A stretch of 64,000 bases of DNA from Prochlorococcus sp. AG-409-P01 (GCA_003215335.1 QCKM01000004.1:116643-180642), one strand, 5' to 3'; counted from the stretch's first letter, positions 52,987-62,363 are shown. Translations and numbers: made by a program. Notes: a model not told the origin generated them from the sequence alone.

Positions 52987-54027
52987 TCAAACAGATCGAT
53001 TTTCTTCCTTGTTAATTAGACCTCCCAATATTGGCTTTAGTTGTTGAATCATACTGTCTCCTGTCATGGTTGCCTTGCCTTCTACTTGTGCTTGCTTTAT
53101 TAGTAGTGAACCATTTTTGGCTTTAACAATTATGCCTATGCCTTTCTCTACCCCAATGATTGTTCCAATATTACCACTATTGTAATTATATTTCGCCAGG
53201 AGTTTTTTCGCTATAAGACTTAGTTCTTCTTTGAACTCTGGAACAAGAGGCTCACTATCTTTTATTTTCACTCTTTTGCCATTATATATAGTGAATGCAT
53301 TTGGAAATAGACCCATAATCTTCCTGTGAATATTAATGGCTTCATGATCCCAGTTTATTACAAAATCTGTCTTAGAAATCATTCTTGCATACGTTGGTTT
53401 TTGATTAATTGAATCTTGATCCGTTAAGTTTAGAATTACTGGAAGTTCAGACTGATTATTTATTTTAAGCTTTTCTAATAACTTTATTGCGATTAAAAAA
53501 AGTTCTGAGTTTATATGACTAAGTCGATTGCTAAGATCTAATGCATTATCATTCAGATTAATATCTGTTGTTCGTTTGATTAAAATAGGCCCTGTATCTA
53601 ATCCTTTCTGCATTTGCATTATACAAACGCCAGTGATCTTTTCACCATTTATTATGCTCCATTGTATGGGGCCTGCTCCTCTTAATTTTGGTAGTAAGGA
53701 TGCATGTCCATTCCAACTTCCCATTTTGGGTATTTTTAGAACCTGTTCTGGGAGTATTTGACCAAATGCTACGACTATAAATACATCAGCTTTGAGTCTA
53801 TTTAGTTCTTTTATCAGGTCTGGATTATTTTTTACTCGGTCTGTTGTTATAACATTAAGACCTAATTCTAATGCTTTATGTTTTACAGGAGATTCAACCT
53901 TATTACTACCTCTAGATCGTCTTTTGTCTGGGTTTGTTATGACTGCTGCAATCTCGTGACCATTAGTGAATAATGATTCCAATGTTGGAACTGCATATTC
54001 TGGCGTTCCCCAAAATACTATTTTCAC
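52987..54027 (-). CDS. fmt: Methionyl-tRNA formyltransferase
   Basis: Fmt formylates initiator Met-tRNA with 10-formyl-tetrahydrofolate, here 346 aa including the C-terminal tRNA-binding domain. It starts MKIVFWGTPEYAVPTLESLF. The catalytic block NGHASLLPKLRGAGPIQWSI has Asn-His in order, and the Asp follows in KGLDTGPILIK. The start is GTG at 54027, overlapping the tldE stop by 4 bases as GTGA. This core Fmt is separate from the island formyltransferase at 40116, which lacks the C-terminal tRNA-binding domain. Confidence 0.95.
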   Translation of the reverse strand: MKIVFWGTPEYAVPTLESLFTNGHEIAAVITNPDKRRSRGSNKVESPVKHKALELGLNVITTDRVKNNPDLIKELNRLKADVFIVVAFGQILPEQVLKIPKMGSWNGHASLLPKLRGAGPIQWSIINGEKITGVCIMQMQKGLDTGPILIKRTTDINLNDNALDLSNRLSHINSELFLIAIKLLEKLKINNQSELPVILNLTDQDSINQKPTYARMISKTDFVINWDHEAINIHRKIMGLFPNAFTIYNGKRVKIKDSEPLVPEFKEELSLIAKKLLAKYNYNSGNIGTIIGVEKGIGIIVKAKNGSLLIKQAQVEGKATMTGDSMIQQLKPILGGLINKEENRSV

Positions 54028-55409
54028 GCTTCACCAGTAATAGATAGGTTGTCCACCCATACATAAGGACTAATACCAATATGGTTTACTTCAGGTTGAT
54101 CCTCTAAATTTAATATGTTATTCAAAACATATCTAATATCTCCAGCTATGGTTGCAGCCTCTATCGAAATTTTTTCTCCTGATTGAACTAACCACCCATC
54201 AAATGGTAATGAAAATGATCCTTGACTTTGTTTTACACCTGAGTGTATGGCATTAAGGCTTTCTATAAGGACATACTCATGTTTACAATCTATATGATGA
54301 AGTTCATTATTCTTGCTTGAATGTTCGTTAGTCTTACTAACTACAAACCAATCTGGACCAACTGACACTTTGGCTCCTAATCCTGCGTGGCCTGTGGGCT
54401 TTACTCCAAATTCTCTTGCTGTCGCTTCGGAATGCAGAAAGCTCTCTAGAGTTCCATCTTTTATCAAGCACAGATCTCTTGTTGGAGTTCCTTCACCATC
54501 AAAACTGGATGCGCCTATATGTTCTGGATGTAGTCCATTGTCATTTAATGACAAGAATGGAACAGCTATATTCTTTCCGAGACTATCTTTGTTGCTAAGG
54601 CTGACTCCATCTAGTACTGATCGTGCATTAAACATGTTACTAAAAGCTCCTATTAATTCGAGAAATGCTTCTGGCATAAAACATATAAGATAGCTTTTTG
54701 TTTGTATTGGTTTGTAATTAAGATGACTAATTGTTCTTGACGCTGCTTCTTTTACACAACTATTAATGTCGAGATCCTCAGCCCCTAGTCCGAGTCTCAC
54801 AGCTCCACTACTTCTTGGCTTCCTACCTGCTTCTTCAGCACGTGCATATAAATATAAGCTTGCCTGACTCCTGATTAATTCACGATGTGCTCCCTCACTA
54901 TTTAGATATAAGCGCTTTGCAATCGCTTCTGATATACCATTATAAGGTACTGTATTTATAGCGTTGTGTTGATTTAAAAGATCTTGTTCTGCAGTTTTTA
55001 GCTTATTAAATAAATTTTGGATTCCTGTTGTTTCTTTTATCGGTCTATTTAATTCTGGTAAAGGTGCTTTGGCGAGCGGTGAGAAATCAGGTACTTCATT
55101 TGGATTACCATATTTACTTGCTTCATGAGCACCAATTACTCCTTTCTCTAAACCACTTTCAGACATATCTGATGTGCTAGTGATACCTACTAATCCATTT
55201 TTGTTCCACACCCTAATTGTTATTGAACTGCGTTGCGCTGATTTCATTTGTTTGGCTTCTCCATGGTCAACCTGTACTGATGAATCTTGGCTGACTGAGG
55301 CTCCAAGATCCCATTGTCGTATGTTCTCACTTCTTGCAACTTCATTTATTTTGTCTCTGATGTCTTTTTCATTCATGTTTTGTAGATCTCTTGCATTTAA
55401 TTTGCTCAT
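54024..55409 (-). CDS. tldE: TldE/PmbA-type metalloprotease partner
   Basis: TldE (PmbA) forms a heterodimeric protease with TldD that processes peptides, such as modified bacteriocins and unfolded ends, in E. coli. This 461-residue member has the domain layout of the family: an early RSSITIRVWNKNGLVG, the middle AGRKPRSSGAVRLGLGAEDL, and a late FSLPFDGWLVQSGEKISIEA. As expected for TldE, it lacks the H-E-x-x-x-H zinc site of TldD. The ATG at 55409 lies one base after the tldD stop, and an AGGAGG site sits in the tldD end, so the two are co-translated. Confidence 0.92.
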   Translation of the reverse strand: MSKLNARDLQNMNEKDIRDKINEVARSENIRQWDLGASVSQDSSVQVDHGEAKQMKSAQRSSITIRVWNKNGLVGITSTSDMSESGLEKGVIGAHEASKYGNPNEVPDFSPLAKAPLPELNRPIKETTGIQNLFNKLKTAEQDLLNQHNAINTVPYNGISEAIAKRLYLNSEGAHRELIRSQASLYLYARAEEAGRKPRSSGAVRLGLGAEDLDINSCVKEAASRTISHLNYKPIQTKSYLICFMPEAFLELIGAFSNMFNARSVLDGVSLSNKDSLGKNIAVPFLSLNDNGLHPEHIGASSFDGEGTPTRDLCLIKDGTLESFLHSEATAREFGVKPTGHAGLGAKVSVGPDWFVVSKTNEHSSKNNELHHIDCKHEYVLIESLNAIHSGVKQSQGSFSLPFDGWLVQSGEKISIEAATIAGDIRYVLNNILNLEDQPEVNHIGISPYVWVDNLSITGEA

Positions 55410-55410
55410 C

Positions 55411-56850
55411 TTATCTTCCTCCTATTGTTATTGAGTCTACTTTTATATGTGGTTGTCCAACAGTTACATTGATATTTCCACTAATTGAACCGCAGTATCC
55501 AGCGGCGAGATCCAAATCATTTGCACACATAGATATACGTGGCATGATTTCCTTTGCTTCTCCAATCAGTGTCGCTCCTTTGACTGGATTCGTAAGCTTA
55601 CCGTTCTTAATTAAGTAACCTTCTTCTACTGAAAAGTTAAATTGTCCTGTTGGGCCAACGCTTCCACCCCCCATTGATTTACAATATAGTCCATCTTCAA
55701 TAGAAGCTATAAGTTCTTCAGGTGCGTATTTCCCAGGTGCGATGTATGTGTTTCTCATTCGACTAGCTGCAGCATAACCATAGCTTTGCCGTCTGCCACT
55801 TCCAGTACGTTTATGACCTGTCCTTAATTCGCCAGCTCTATCACTTATAAAACTTTTAAGTATCCCATTTCTTATAAGTACTGTTTTCTGTGGTTCCATC
55901 CCTTCGTCATCTATGGAAAGTGAACCAAATGCATGTTCTGTATAGCCTTCATCTATAGCTGTAACAACTTCGTTGGCTATCTGTTCATCGATTTTGTTTG
56001 AGAAAGGAGTTGTGCCTCTTTCAATTTGTGTTGTTTCTAAAAGATGTCCACATGCTTCATGGAATATCACACCTCCAAATTTGTTTGCTAGTACAACAGG
56101 TAATTGACCTGCCTCTACATAATTTGCATAAAGCATAGTTGCGGCACTCTCACAGACTTCATTTGCTGCTGACTCAGTGTTCCAATTGTCAAGGTCTTTA
56201 GGATAACTAGATGATCCATACCTTCGACCTATGCTTGACCGGTGCTCTCCATCAGAAGATAGAACATTAAGACCCGTTGACTGATGCAGACGTATATCTC
56301 TGGTAAAAGTACCGTCACTAGAAGCTATAAGTACTTCTTGAAGAGCTCTAGAATAACTTCCTCTACGAACATGAAGATGTTTACCTTTCTTATTTAGTAG
56401 ATCGGTTCCAAGGAGTAGCTTGTCACAAATCTGATCTATTTTGGGACATTCAACAAGCCAATTATTTTTATTTAACCCATAATCCTTAAGATCTAATAGC
56501 CCATTGAAATTAATTTTGGATGTTTTATTTACAATAAGGCCAAGCATATCCAGTGCTTTTTCTAATGCTGTTGAAAGCCCAGTTAAAGACAAGTCATTCG
56601 TACTTACAAAACCATCTTGTTTGCCTCTAAAAACTCTAATCCCTGCACCTAATCCAAATGATGGACTGACATTAGTTATCTGATCTAATTCAGCTAAGAT
56701 TCCTATATGATCTGTACTTTCGAGAAATATTTCAACAAAATCTGCACCAGAATTCACTCCAAGTTGAATAAGGTCCTCAAGCGGGCTCTTCAATTGAGAA
56801 TTTAGCTTTGGAGCTGTGATTAACTTTTCTTTAACGTTCAATTTTGCCAT
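55411..56850 (-). CDS. tldD: TldD zinc metalloprotease
   Basis: TldD is the catalytic half of TldD/E. The zinc motif HEACGH (H-E-x-x-x-H) lies near residues 263-268 in FGGVIFHEACGHLLETTQIE, and the third ligand Cys is in the C-terminal part. AGELRTGHKRTGSGRRQSY and GGSVGPTGQFNFSVEEGYLI also match the family. At 479 aa it is normal. It leads a run of minus-strand genes tldD-tldE-fmt with overlaps or single-base gaps; the first promoter lies in the 270-base gap upstream. A peptide-processing role is inferred from E. coli. Confidence 0.93.
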   Translation of the reverse strand: MAKLNVKEKLITAPKLNSQLKSPLEDLIQLGVNSGADFVEIFLESTDHIGILAELDQITNVSPSFGLGAGIRVFRGKQDGFVSTNDLSLTGLSTALEKALDMLGLIVNKTSKINFNGLLDLKDYGLNKNNWLVECPKIDQICDKLLLGTDLLNKKGKHLHVRRGSYSRALQEVLIASSDGTFTRDIRLHQSTGLNVLSSDGEHRSSIGRRYGSSSYPKDLDNWNTESAANEVCESAATMLYANYVEAGQLPVVLANKFGGVIFHEACGHLLETTQIERGTTPFSNKIDEQIANEVVTAIDEGYTEHAFGSLSIDDEGMEPQKTVLIRNGILKSFISDRAGELRTGHKRTGSGRRQSYGYAAASRMRNTYIAPGKYAPEELIASIEDGLYCKSMGGGSVGPTGQFNFSVEEGYLIKNGKLTNPVKGATLIGEAKEIMPRISMCANDLDLAAGYCGSISGNINVTVGQPHIKVDSITIGGR

Positions 56851-57120
56851 TAGAATTTATCAATGTATGGGAAGGATTTGATTGATGGGAATTATTACAT
56901 ATATTTTAGTGTTTTTGTTCATCTAAGTCAAAATTTTTTGTATTGATGTAATTAATTGTGAGTTAAGGATTATTTTCAAATCATTTTAAAATAAACATCA
57001 GCCTAACAACATGATTATGCGAGTCTGAAGACTTCTAAATCCTTATTGATACCTTGTTTATCATCCCTTACTAGTTAGGCACTTGCATTAAGGAAGGTTG
57101 GTAAGACTTTGGCTTAGGTA

Positions 57121-57570
57121 TCAGTTTGGACTCAACCATTTTTGTCCATTGAGTCGCTGCAATGTTCTTGATAGGAGCAAAGCCAACGTTGTCCTTTTTT
57201 CATCTATAAGGAATGACTCGAGTAGGCTCGGTTCAGTACCGGTCTCAGCCAGAATAATTGTTTTCTTTGAATTTATTGCTTCTTCTGAAAAACAGAGCCA
57301 AAACCTTCGGGCAGGATGAATTTCTCCTTTGACTATCCAACATTGACCTCCAACAACCGGCCTATTTTCCTGGGTTAAGGATAGGGTAATTGGCAGCTTC
57401 CCATGATCGGAAAGAGCTTTTCTCAGGCAAGGTATGAATTCTTCATTGATGAAGTTCTGAAATGGTTTGTCTTCAGGTTTTGGTGGCTTCTTTTCAGATG
57501 GGTCGATATTACTGCTTTTGACTCCATCTTGTGAGGTTTGACCCTCATCTATTTTTTTGGGGGGGTTCAC
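57121..57570 (-). CDS. DUF2996 family protein
   Basis: This 149-residue soluble protein is of the cyanobacterial DUF2996 family, unknown in function. After a flexible, charged, Pro-rich first ~40 residues comes the folded part FINEEFIPCLRKALSDHGKL, with VVGGQCWIVKGEIHPARRFW later and an ending near LQRLNGQKWLSPN. The start is GTG at 57570, followed directly by a C7 and A7 run that encodes the N-terminal Pro-Pro-Lys-Lys; the run could be prone to slippage. No partner is obvious. Confidence 0.82.
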   Translation of the reverse strand: MNPPKKIDEGQTSQDGVKSSNIDPSEKKPPKPEDKPFQNFINEEFIPCLRKALSDHGKLPITLSLTQENRPVVGGQCWIVKGEIHPARRFWLCFSEEAINSKKTIILAETGTEPSLLESFLIDEKRTTLALLLSRTLQRLNGQKWLSPN

Positions 57571-57644
57571 AGCAAATAATCTCCAGTAGTACTTTATTGA
57601 AATATAGATACTCTACAATGATAACTTTTTATATAGATATCTGA

Positions 57645-58271
57645 CTACCAGTCCTCTTCAATACTCAGTTGCCAATCATCATTATTTTTAGATTTATCTT
57701 CTCCATGCTCTTCTGAATTAAAACTCTTCATACTTTCTCTATATGATTGCTCTGTTTCTGTATATTCATTGTCCGGGTTATAGGCTAATTCTCTCTCGTT
57801 TCCCTCATCATCATATGCATAGTAATAATCATCTTCTTCATATTGATCATTATCTTCGACTGTTGTATTTCCTCTTAATACTCTATATGGAACCTCAACA
57901 GTTGGAGCAGGTTGACGCAGTTCTCTTTCTGGTGCGTGAGTAAGATCATGGAAGCGTTGTCTAGAATATAAATCATAATCCTCATTGATGGTATTATTGA
58001 TTGAGTTATAATCTGAATCTTCAGTTTTATTTATTTCATTATTTTTGCTATTTGGATATTCAATTAGTTGTGTAGACAAACTACTGGCAAATGATAATAG
58101 GGCTGAAGAGGTTGATGCTATCAGCATCCACTTGCCAATACTTATTTTTGGAGAAGTCCATGTTAAAACCTTTAACTTAACTGGTTGATTCATATTCATT
58201 AGCGCAATTGCTATTACCCCAATTAGTGGTGCTAGAAATGGTAATAATAATAATTTGTGAATTAATTTCAT
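57645..58271 (-). CDS. Two-helix membrane protein with acidic Tyr-rich tail
   Basis: I recognise no family. The 208-residue protein has two hydrophobic helices near the N-terminus (about 5-25 and 47-65). A long hydrophilic C-terminal part follows. It is strikingly rich in Asp, Glu, Asn, Ser and Tyr, with stretches such as DQYEEDDYYYAYDDEGNERE, and has almost no hydrophobic residues: probably disordered and strongly negative. The ATG at 58271 overlaps the ubiX stop as ATGA, so it is coupled to ubiX. An in-frame upstream ATG at 58289 is less likely. Membrane orientation cannot be told from the sequence. Confidence 0.7.
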   Translation of the reverse strand: MKLIHKLLLLPFLAPLIGVIAIALMNMNQPVKLKVLTWTSPKISIGKWMLIASTSSALLSFASSLSTQLIEYPNSKNNEINKTEDSDYNSINNTINEDYDLYSRQRFHDLTHAPERELRQPAPTVEVPYRVLRGNTTVEDNDQYEEDDYYYAYDDEGNERELAYNPDNEYTETEQSYRESMKSFNSEEHGEDKSKNNDDWQLSIEEDW

Positions 58272-58876
58272 TTTATACTTCCCTCCCATCTTTTATTATC
58301 AACATTATTTTCACCTAACGTGTCTAATATTTTCATTACTAGAAAGTCAATCATATCGTCCAAGGTACATGGATTTGTATACCAAGCAGGTATTGGCGGA
58401 GCAATCTTTGCTCCAGCTTCAGCTAAGGAGGTTAGATTTCTTAAATGTATTAAATTCCATGGCATCTCTCTAGGAACAATTATTAGCGGCCTTCCTTCTT
58501 TAAGATGAACATCTGCACACCGTTCTATTAAATCAAGCGAAAAACCAGAAGCAACTCTGCCAACAGTACCCATGCTACAAGGTACAATTAACATCCCTTT
58601 TGTTTTATGACTTCCACTAGATATAATTGCAGCCATATCATCCCATTTATAACAAATTAATTTACCTTTAGTACTGTTTAACCTCTCTCTCCAAAATGAT
58701 TCTTGCCTAATTGGATCTATTGGAATATTAAGTCTCCTTTCCGAAAGGAATACTTTGTAAGCCCCTTTGCTTAGTATTAGGCTGATATTCTTATTGTTGT
58801 TTAAAAGTGTTTGGAGAGTCCTCTCACCTAGTTGAAGGGCTGAGGCTCCAGAAATTGCTAATACGTATGATGACAA
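58268..58876 (-). CDS. ubiX: Flavin prenyltransferase
   Basis: UbiX attaches a dimethylallyl group to FMN to make prenylated FMN, the cofactor of UbiD-type decarboxylases in quinone synthesis. This 202-aa protein shows the start LAISGASALQLGERTLQTLL, the middle VPCSMGTVGRVASGFSLDL and the late LIIVPREMPWNLIHLRNL with a Pro-rich PPIPAWY end. All are typical. It follows the RNB protein after 4 bases and overlaps the next gene. UbiD-type partners lie outside the window. Confidence 0.95.
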   Translation of the reverse strand: MSSYVLAISGASALQLGERTLQTLLNNNKNISLILSKGAYKVFLSERRLNIPIDPIRQESFWRERLNSTKGKLICYKWDDMAAIISSGSHKTKGMLIVPCSMGTVGRVASGFSLDLIERCADVHLKEGRPLIIVPREMPWNLIHLRNLTSLAEAGAKIAPPIPAWYTNPCTLDDMIDFLVMKILDTLGENNVDNKRWEGSIK

Positions 58877-58880
58877 AATA

Positions 58881-61211
58881 TTAGTCCTCTTCTATTTCGT
58901 CTGTAGGCAAATTAGATGATTCATTTGTAGAATTAATATTATCGATTTTTGCTTTATCATCTATTTCTAAATCAATTTGATTTCTTAGAATATCTACTTT
59001 TATTATCCTCACAATAATGTTGTCACCTACTTGGTAGGATTTTCTACTTTTTCTTCCTACTAATCTGCTTTGACGTGATCTGTACTCGTACCAATCATCA
59101 TTAAGTGAACTTACATGGACCAAACCTTCTATCATCGATTCTTTAATCTCAGCAAAAAATCCGTAACTTTGAACTCCAGTGATAATTGCCTCTAAATCAT
59201 TGCCAATTAATGGCTCGGCAGCTCTTGCTTGAGACATATTAATTAAGTCTTTATTTAATAGGTTACTCTCTCTTCGCCCTGCAATAATTTTTTTCAATAA
59301 ATTATTGCTAAATAAGCTCATTAAGTTATTTTTAACTGAATCACTAAATATTGACCACGTTATTTGTTTTGTGCAATCTTTTTTACCCAGCTCTACTGAA
59401 ACCCTGCTTCTAGCAGAGGCTCTTGACTTTCCTTCGTTCAGTAATGTTGTGATTACGTATTGATTAGCTAGATCTAGATAATGAATTGTTGGGCAACACC
59501 ATGGAGCTTGATTTAAAAAGTAATATTGATTTGTAATTTCTTCTTGCTTTATATTCGATTCGGAATCTGTGTCAATGTCACTATTTAATTTTACTTGTGT
59601 TTGTGAGAGTGCATGTCTTAGTTGCTTTTCTATGATCCGCTTGTAATTGGACATACTAATTGCCTTAAGCAGTTCATTTGTTGAAGGACTTCCATCCTCA
59701 TTTAGTTCTATTTCTACTTCAAGGGCTAGAGCTGATTTGGCTACATCATTCAGGTTTCCGATCTCACGGCTATTTTCTACTAACAAACCGGGTAAATTTA
59801 GTTCTTTTAGGTGTTCAGACCAAGCAAATTGTGCTGTTCTTATTAGGACTGCTAAAACCGAGTTTGGGTCTTCAATATTTAAAGGAGTAGTCCATTGATT
59901 AATTGATGAACTTGGATCCTCAATAATAATATCTCCTAATACTTCTCTGTTCGGTACAGGTAAGTCCAATTCAATTGATCCTTTCTCCTTCTCTAGGTTG
60001 TTTATTGTAACTGCACAAAATAGAATTGTTTTCAATTGATCTAGTTGATCCTTAATATGCTTGATAGCAGTGGGAACTGTTCTAGACTTTGGCTTTTTAT
60101 TCGCTAGAGCATGTAAAATAGTATGGTCAATTAATGCGGCTGGTTTAATAGTAGTCAACGAAAATTTCCAGTCCTTTATATGTCCTTCTTTATTTATATC
60201 TATACAGACTGATACGGCATCATTGGATTCATTGACTTCAAAACGTGATTCTTTTGTCAGCCTTTTATTTAATAATGGACTCCAGGTATTTCCAAGACAA
60301 TGTGCATTACATTTATCTCTTAACCACATATCGAGTGTATTGCCTATACCTAATCTTTCAGCGATTGCAGGAGAATGTATCCAGAAACGAATTCCACCAT
60401 TATGTGTTTCTGCAGCTACCGCCGGTAGCGATGGTGCCTGATCTGAATTCCATCCATTTAATAGTAAGCACTGTTGATCAGTCAAGTCTATCCGTTTTTT
60501 ATTTGACGGAATCTTTAAAGTTGTTCGAGGTGCTGATGATTGCTCATGAAGCTTTGCCTTTGTAAGAATAAGTTCTCGGTCTCCTTCTTCTCCACCATTT
60601 AGTGGCAACAATCTTGCTACGTGCCCTTCTGATAAAAATTGGCCAACTGGAAAGCGGTCAATTTTTATTTCTACAACATTGGAATCATTCTCTGTTGTAA
60701 TGTATTTTTTGTCATCGTCAGGAAGCTTTATTGGAGTCAATAAACGCTCATCGAGCGGCAAACCAATTACTTGTTGATCTTGTTCTTCTACTACACCTAG
60801 TAGTCCTCTTGTTGATCTCTCCAATATACATTGAACTTCTCCTTCAGGTGATCTTCTTCGAACACCCTCTCTAACTATTTTTACTAGTACTTTATCTCCA
60901 TTCCAAGCATGATTTAGATGCTGCTCTCTAATATAAATATCCTCAGAACCATCATCTCTAACAGCAAAGCAATAACCTTTACTGCTACATCTTATTCGAG
61001 CCTCAAGAATTGAATCATTTTGGACTATTTTTATGGAATTATTTTCATCTTTATGGATTATTCCTAATTTAATAAGAGCATCAATTGCTATCTCTAGATA
61101 ATTGCGGTCGGATTTATTAGATAGTTTAAGGATCTTTTCTAGTCTTTTTACTTCCAGCGTTGACCCTGATTGGGGAAGCTGGTCGAGGATGTTGGCGACC
61201 GTGAACTTCAT
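58881..61211 (-). CDS. RNB-domain/S1 protein with degenerate active site (RNase II/R family)
   Basis: This large protein of 776 aa is built like RNase R/II: an N-terminal winged-helix-type region (1-60), cold-shock/OB-like parts (about 65-190), a central RNB-like region and a C-terminal S1 RNA-binding domain (about 670-755) with VQSYGFFAEIKESMIEGLVH. However, the family's acidic cluster (T-I-D-x-x-D-x-x-D-D-A) and the S-P-I-R-R-Y-P-D motif are not found. The latter is replaced by CCPTIHYLDLANQY. This resembles cyanobacterial Zam-type paralogues. It may bind RNA without cutting it. It leads a tight operon with ubiX. Confidence 0.8.
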   Translation of the reverse strand: MKFTVANILDQLPQSGSTLEVKRLEKILKLSNKSDRNYLEIAIDALIKLGIIHKDENNSIKIVQNDSILEARIRCSSKGYCFAVRDDGSEDIYIREQHLNHAWNGDKVLVKIVREGVRRRSPEGEVQCILERSTRGLLGVVEEQDQQVIGLPLDERLLTPIKLPDDDKKYITTENDSNVVEIKIDRFPVGQFLSEGHVARLLPLNGGEEGDRELILTKAKLHEQSSAPRTTLKIPSNKKRIDLTDQQCLLLNGWNSDQAPSLPAVAAETHNGGIRFWIHSPAIAERLGIGNTLDMWLRDKCNAHCLGNTWSPLLNKRLTKESRFEVNESNDAVSVCIDINKEGHIKDWKFSLTTIKPAALIDHTILHALANKKPKSRTVPTAIKHIKDQLDQLKTILFCAVTINNLEKEKGSIELDLPVPNREVLGDIIIEDPSSSINQWTTPLNIEDPNSVLAVLIRTAQFAWSEHLKELNLPGLLVENSREIGNLNDVAKSALALEVEIELNEDGSPSTNELLKAISMSNYKRIIEKQLRHALSQTQVKLNSDIDTDSESNIKQEEITNQYYFLNQAPWCCPTIHYLDLANQYVITTLLNEGKSRASARSRVSVELGKKDCTKQITWSIFSDSVKNNLMSLFSNNLLKKIIAGRRESNLLNKDLINMSQARAAEPLIGNDLEAIITGVQSYGFFAEIKESMIEGLVHVSSLNDDWYEYRSRQSRLVGRKSRKSYQVGDNIIVRIIKVDILRNQIDLEIDDKAKIDNINSTNESSNLPTDEIEED

Positions 61212-61303
61212 TGGAAAATTAGTTACCGGTTAGATGGGTTTGAGAGCTTGTGCCATCTATACGATGGTTTGATTGGCTCATGAGTAGTGATTTGTTATCT
61301 ACT

Positions 61304-61627
61304 CTAGGCTTTTGGGACGTCTTTTTCGTTATTTTCCTGCTTTGGATTGTTTTGATTAAAGAATGGCCATACAAGCTTTATTCCAATAAATAGAAAGCCA
61401 ATCGAAGCTAGTAGCTGCAGAAGCTGTGTTGGAATAATGCTTGAGATTGATCCTCCTGCGACTGCACCAAGAAGGCTTGCTAGTACGAGAGCTGACGATG
61501 ACCCTAAAAATACAGCAACCGGTCTGTTGGATGTCCCACTTATCGCAACGGTTGCTAGTTGAGTTTTATCACCTAGTTCTGCCAGGAAAACAGTTAGGAA
61601 CGTCGATATTAATAGTTGAAGTTCCAT
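61304..61627 (-). CDS. TMEM165/GDT1-family half transporter (second gene)
   Basis: This is one half of a predicted manganese/calcium transporter of the GDT1/UPF0016 family. At 107 aa with three hydrophobic segments it carries one copy of the signature, AELGDKTQLATVAIS, near residue 16. In Synechocystis the related Mnx exporter is one longer protein with two such motifs. Here the halves are separate genes 3 bases apart, so a heterodimer is expected. It lies directly after the other half on the minus strand. Confidence 0.85.
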   Translation of the reverse strand: MELQLLISTFLTVFLAELGDKTQLATVAISGTSNRPVAVFLGSSSALVLASLLGAVAGGSISSIIPTQLLQLLASIGFLFIGIKLVWPFFNQNNPKQENNEKDVPKA

Positions 61628-61630
61628 ATT

Positions 61631-61996
61631 TTATGACCGATGAGCTTCTTGGATAAAAGATTGGATTGCTTGGGAGCCAAGCCACAAGCCCAAAGTAATC
61701 ATAAGAAGTCCTGCCATTTGTCCAAAACGTTCTGGAGGGAGTATTTCCGCTAGCCATTGACCTAATAACACTCCTACTAAACTTGAACAGATGAGTGCTA
61801 GTGCAGCTCCAGCAAATACAGTTATAGGTTGCCCTGACTCCGCAGAAAGAAGTAATGTTGCCAACTGGGTTTTGTCGCCTATTTCTGCAAGGAAAACTGT
61901 TCCAAAGGTCGTAGCAGCAACAGTCGTAAAACGCCCTTTGTTTTCCGTAAGCTCCTTTTTAGCTTCGATGAAAGGAGAATTTTGTCCGTCAGCCAT
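61631..61996 (-). CDS. TMEM165/GDT1-family half transporter (first gene)
   Basis: This is the other half of the GDT1-type transporter, 121 aa from the ATG at 61996, with the signature AEIGDKTQLATLLLS near residue 35 and three membrane segments. A frame continues upstream to 62098, but that part overlaps the YkgJ-type gene and has no family resemblance. So the start at 61996, whose codon overlaps the YkgJ-type gene's end by 8 bases, is chosen. It probably exports Mn2+ to protect against excess, or moves it to the lumen, by analogy with Mnx and plant PAM71. Confidence 0.85.
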   Translation of the reverse strand: MADGQNSPFIEAKKELTENKGRFTTVAATTFGTVFLAEIGDKTQLATLLLSAESGQPITVFAGAALALICSSLVGVLLGQWLAEILPPERFGQMAGLLMITLGLWLGSQAIQSFIQEAHRS

Positions 61997-62363
61997 TGTT
62001 TTTTTTAGCCTTCCGAATTGAAGATTCAAATCTACGTAAGACTTTGCTTTTGCCCCCGTAGATTGAGCGTATTTGCTGACGACAGCAATTGATTGCAAAC
62101 ATATCTGAATCCTTTTCTTCTATGCCAAAAAGTGCTGGCATGAGTTCGACCCTGCAAAAATCTGGTCTCGTTTCATAGATTCTGCAGTCCTTGGTAACAC
62201 TGTCGTAATGGCGACACCATCCATCAGATTGAACCATTTTTAGGTAGGTCTGCAGCTGTTCTTGGTTTAAGACTTCTAGCGCTTCGGGCCTTTCCTCCGG
62301 TGCGAGACGACAACATGCACCACAACTTTTGATGCATTGCCAGTGTTTTGCCACCACTTTCAT
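61989..62363 (-). CDS. YkgJ-family cysteine cluster protein
   Basis: This 124-residue protein has the cysteine pattern of the YkgJ/CxxCxxCC (zinc/iron-chelating) family: CIKSCGACCRLAPEE near the start, then a lone Cys in WCRHY, CRIYETRPDFCRVEL in the middle and NCCRQQ near residue 93. These are likely metal or Fe-S ligands. The role is unknown. It ends 8 bases inside the first GDT1 half gene, so they are translationally coupled; a link with metal handling is plausible but is inference. Confidence 0.87.
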   Translation of the reverse strand: MKVVAKHWQCIKSCGACCRLAPEERPEALEVLNQEQLQTYLKMVQSDGWCRHYDSVTKDCRIYETRPDFCRVELMPALFGIEEKDSDMFAINCCRQQIRSIYGGKSKVLRRFESSIRKAKKNNG

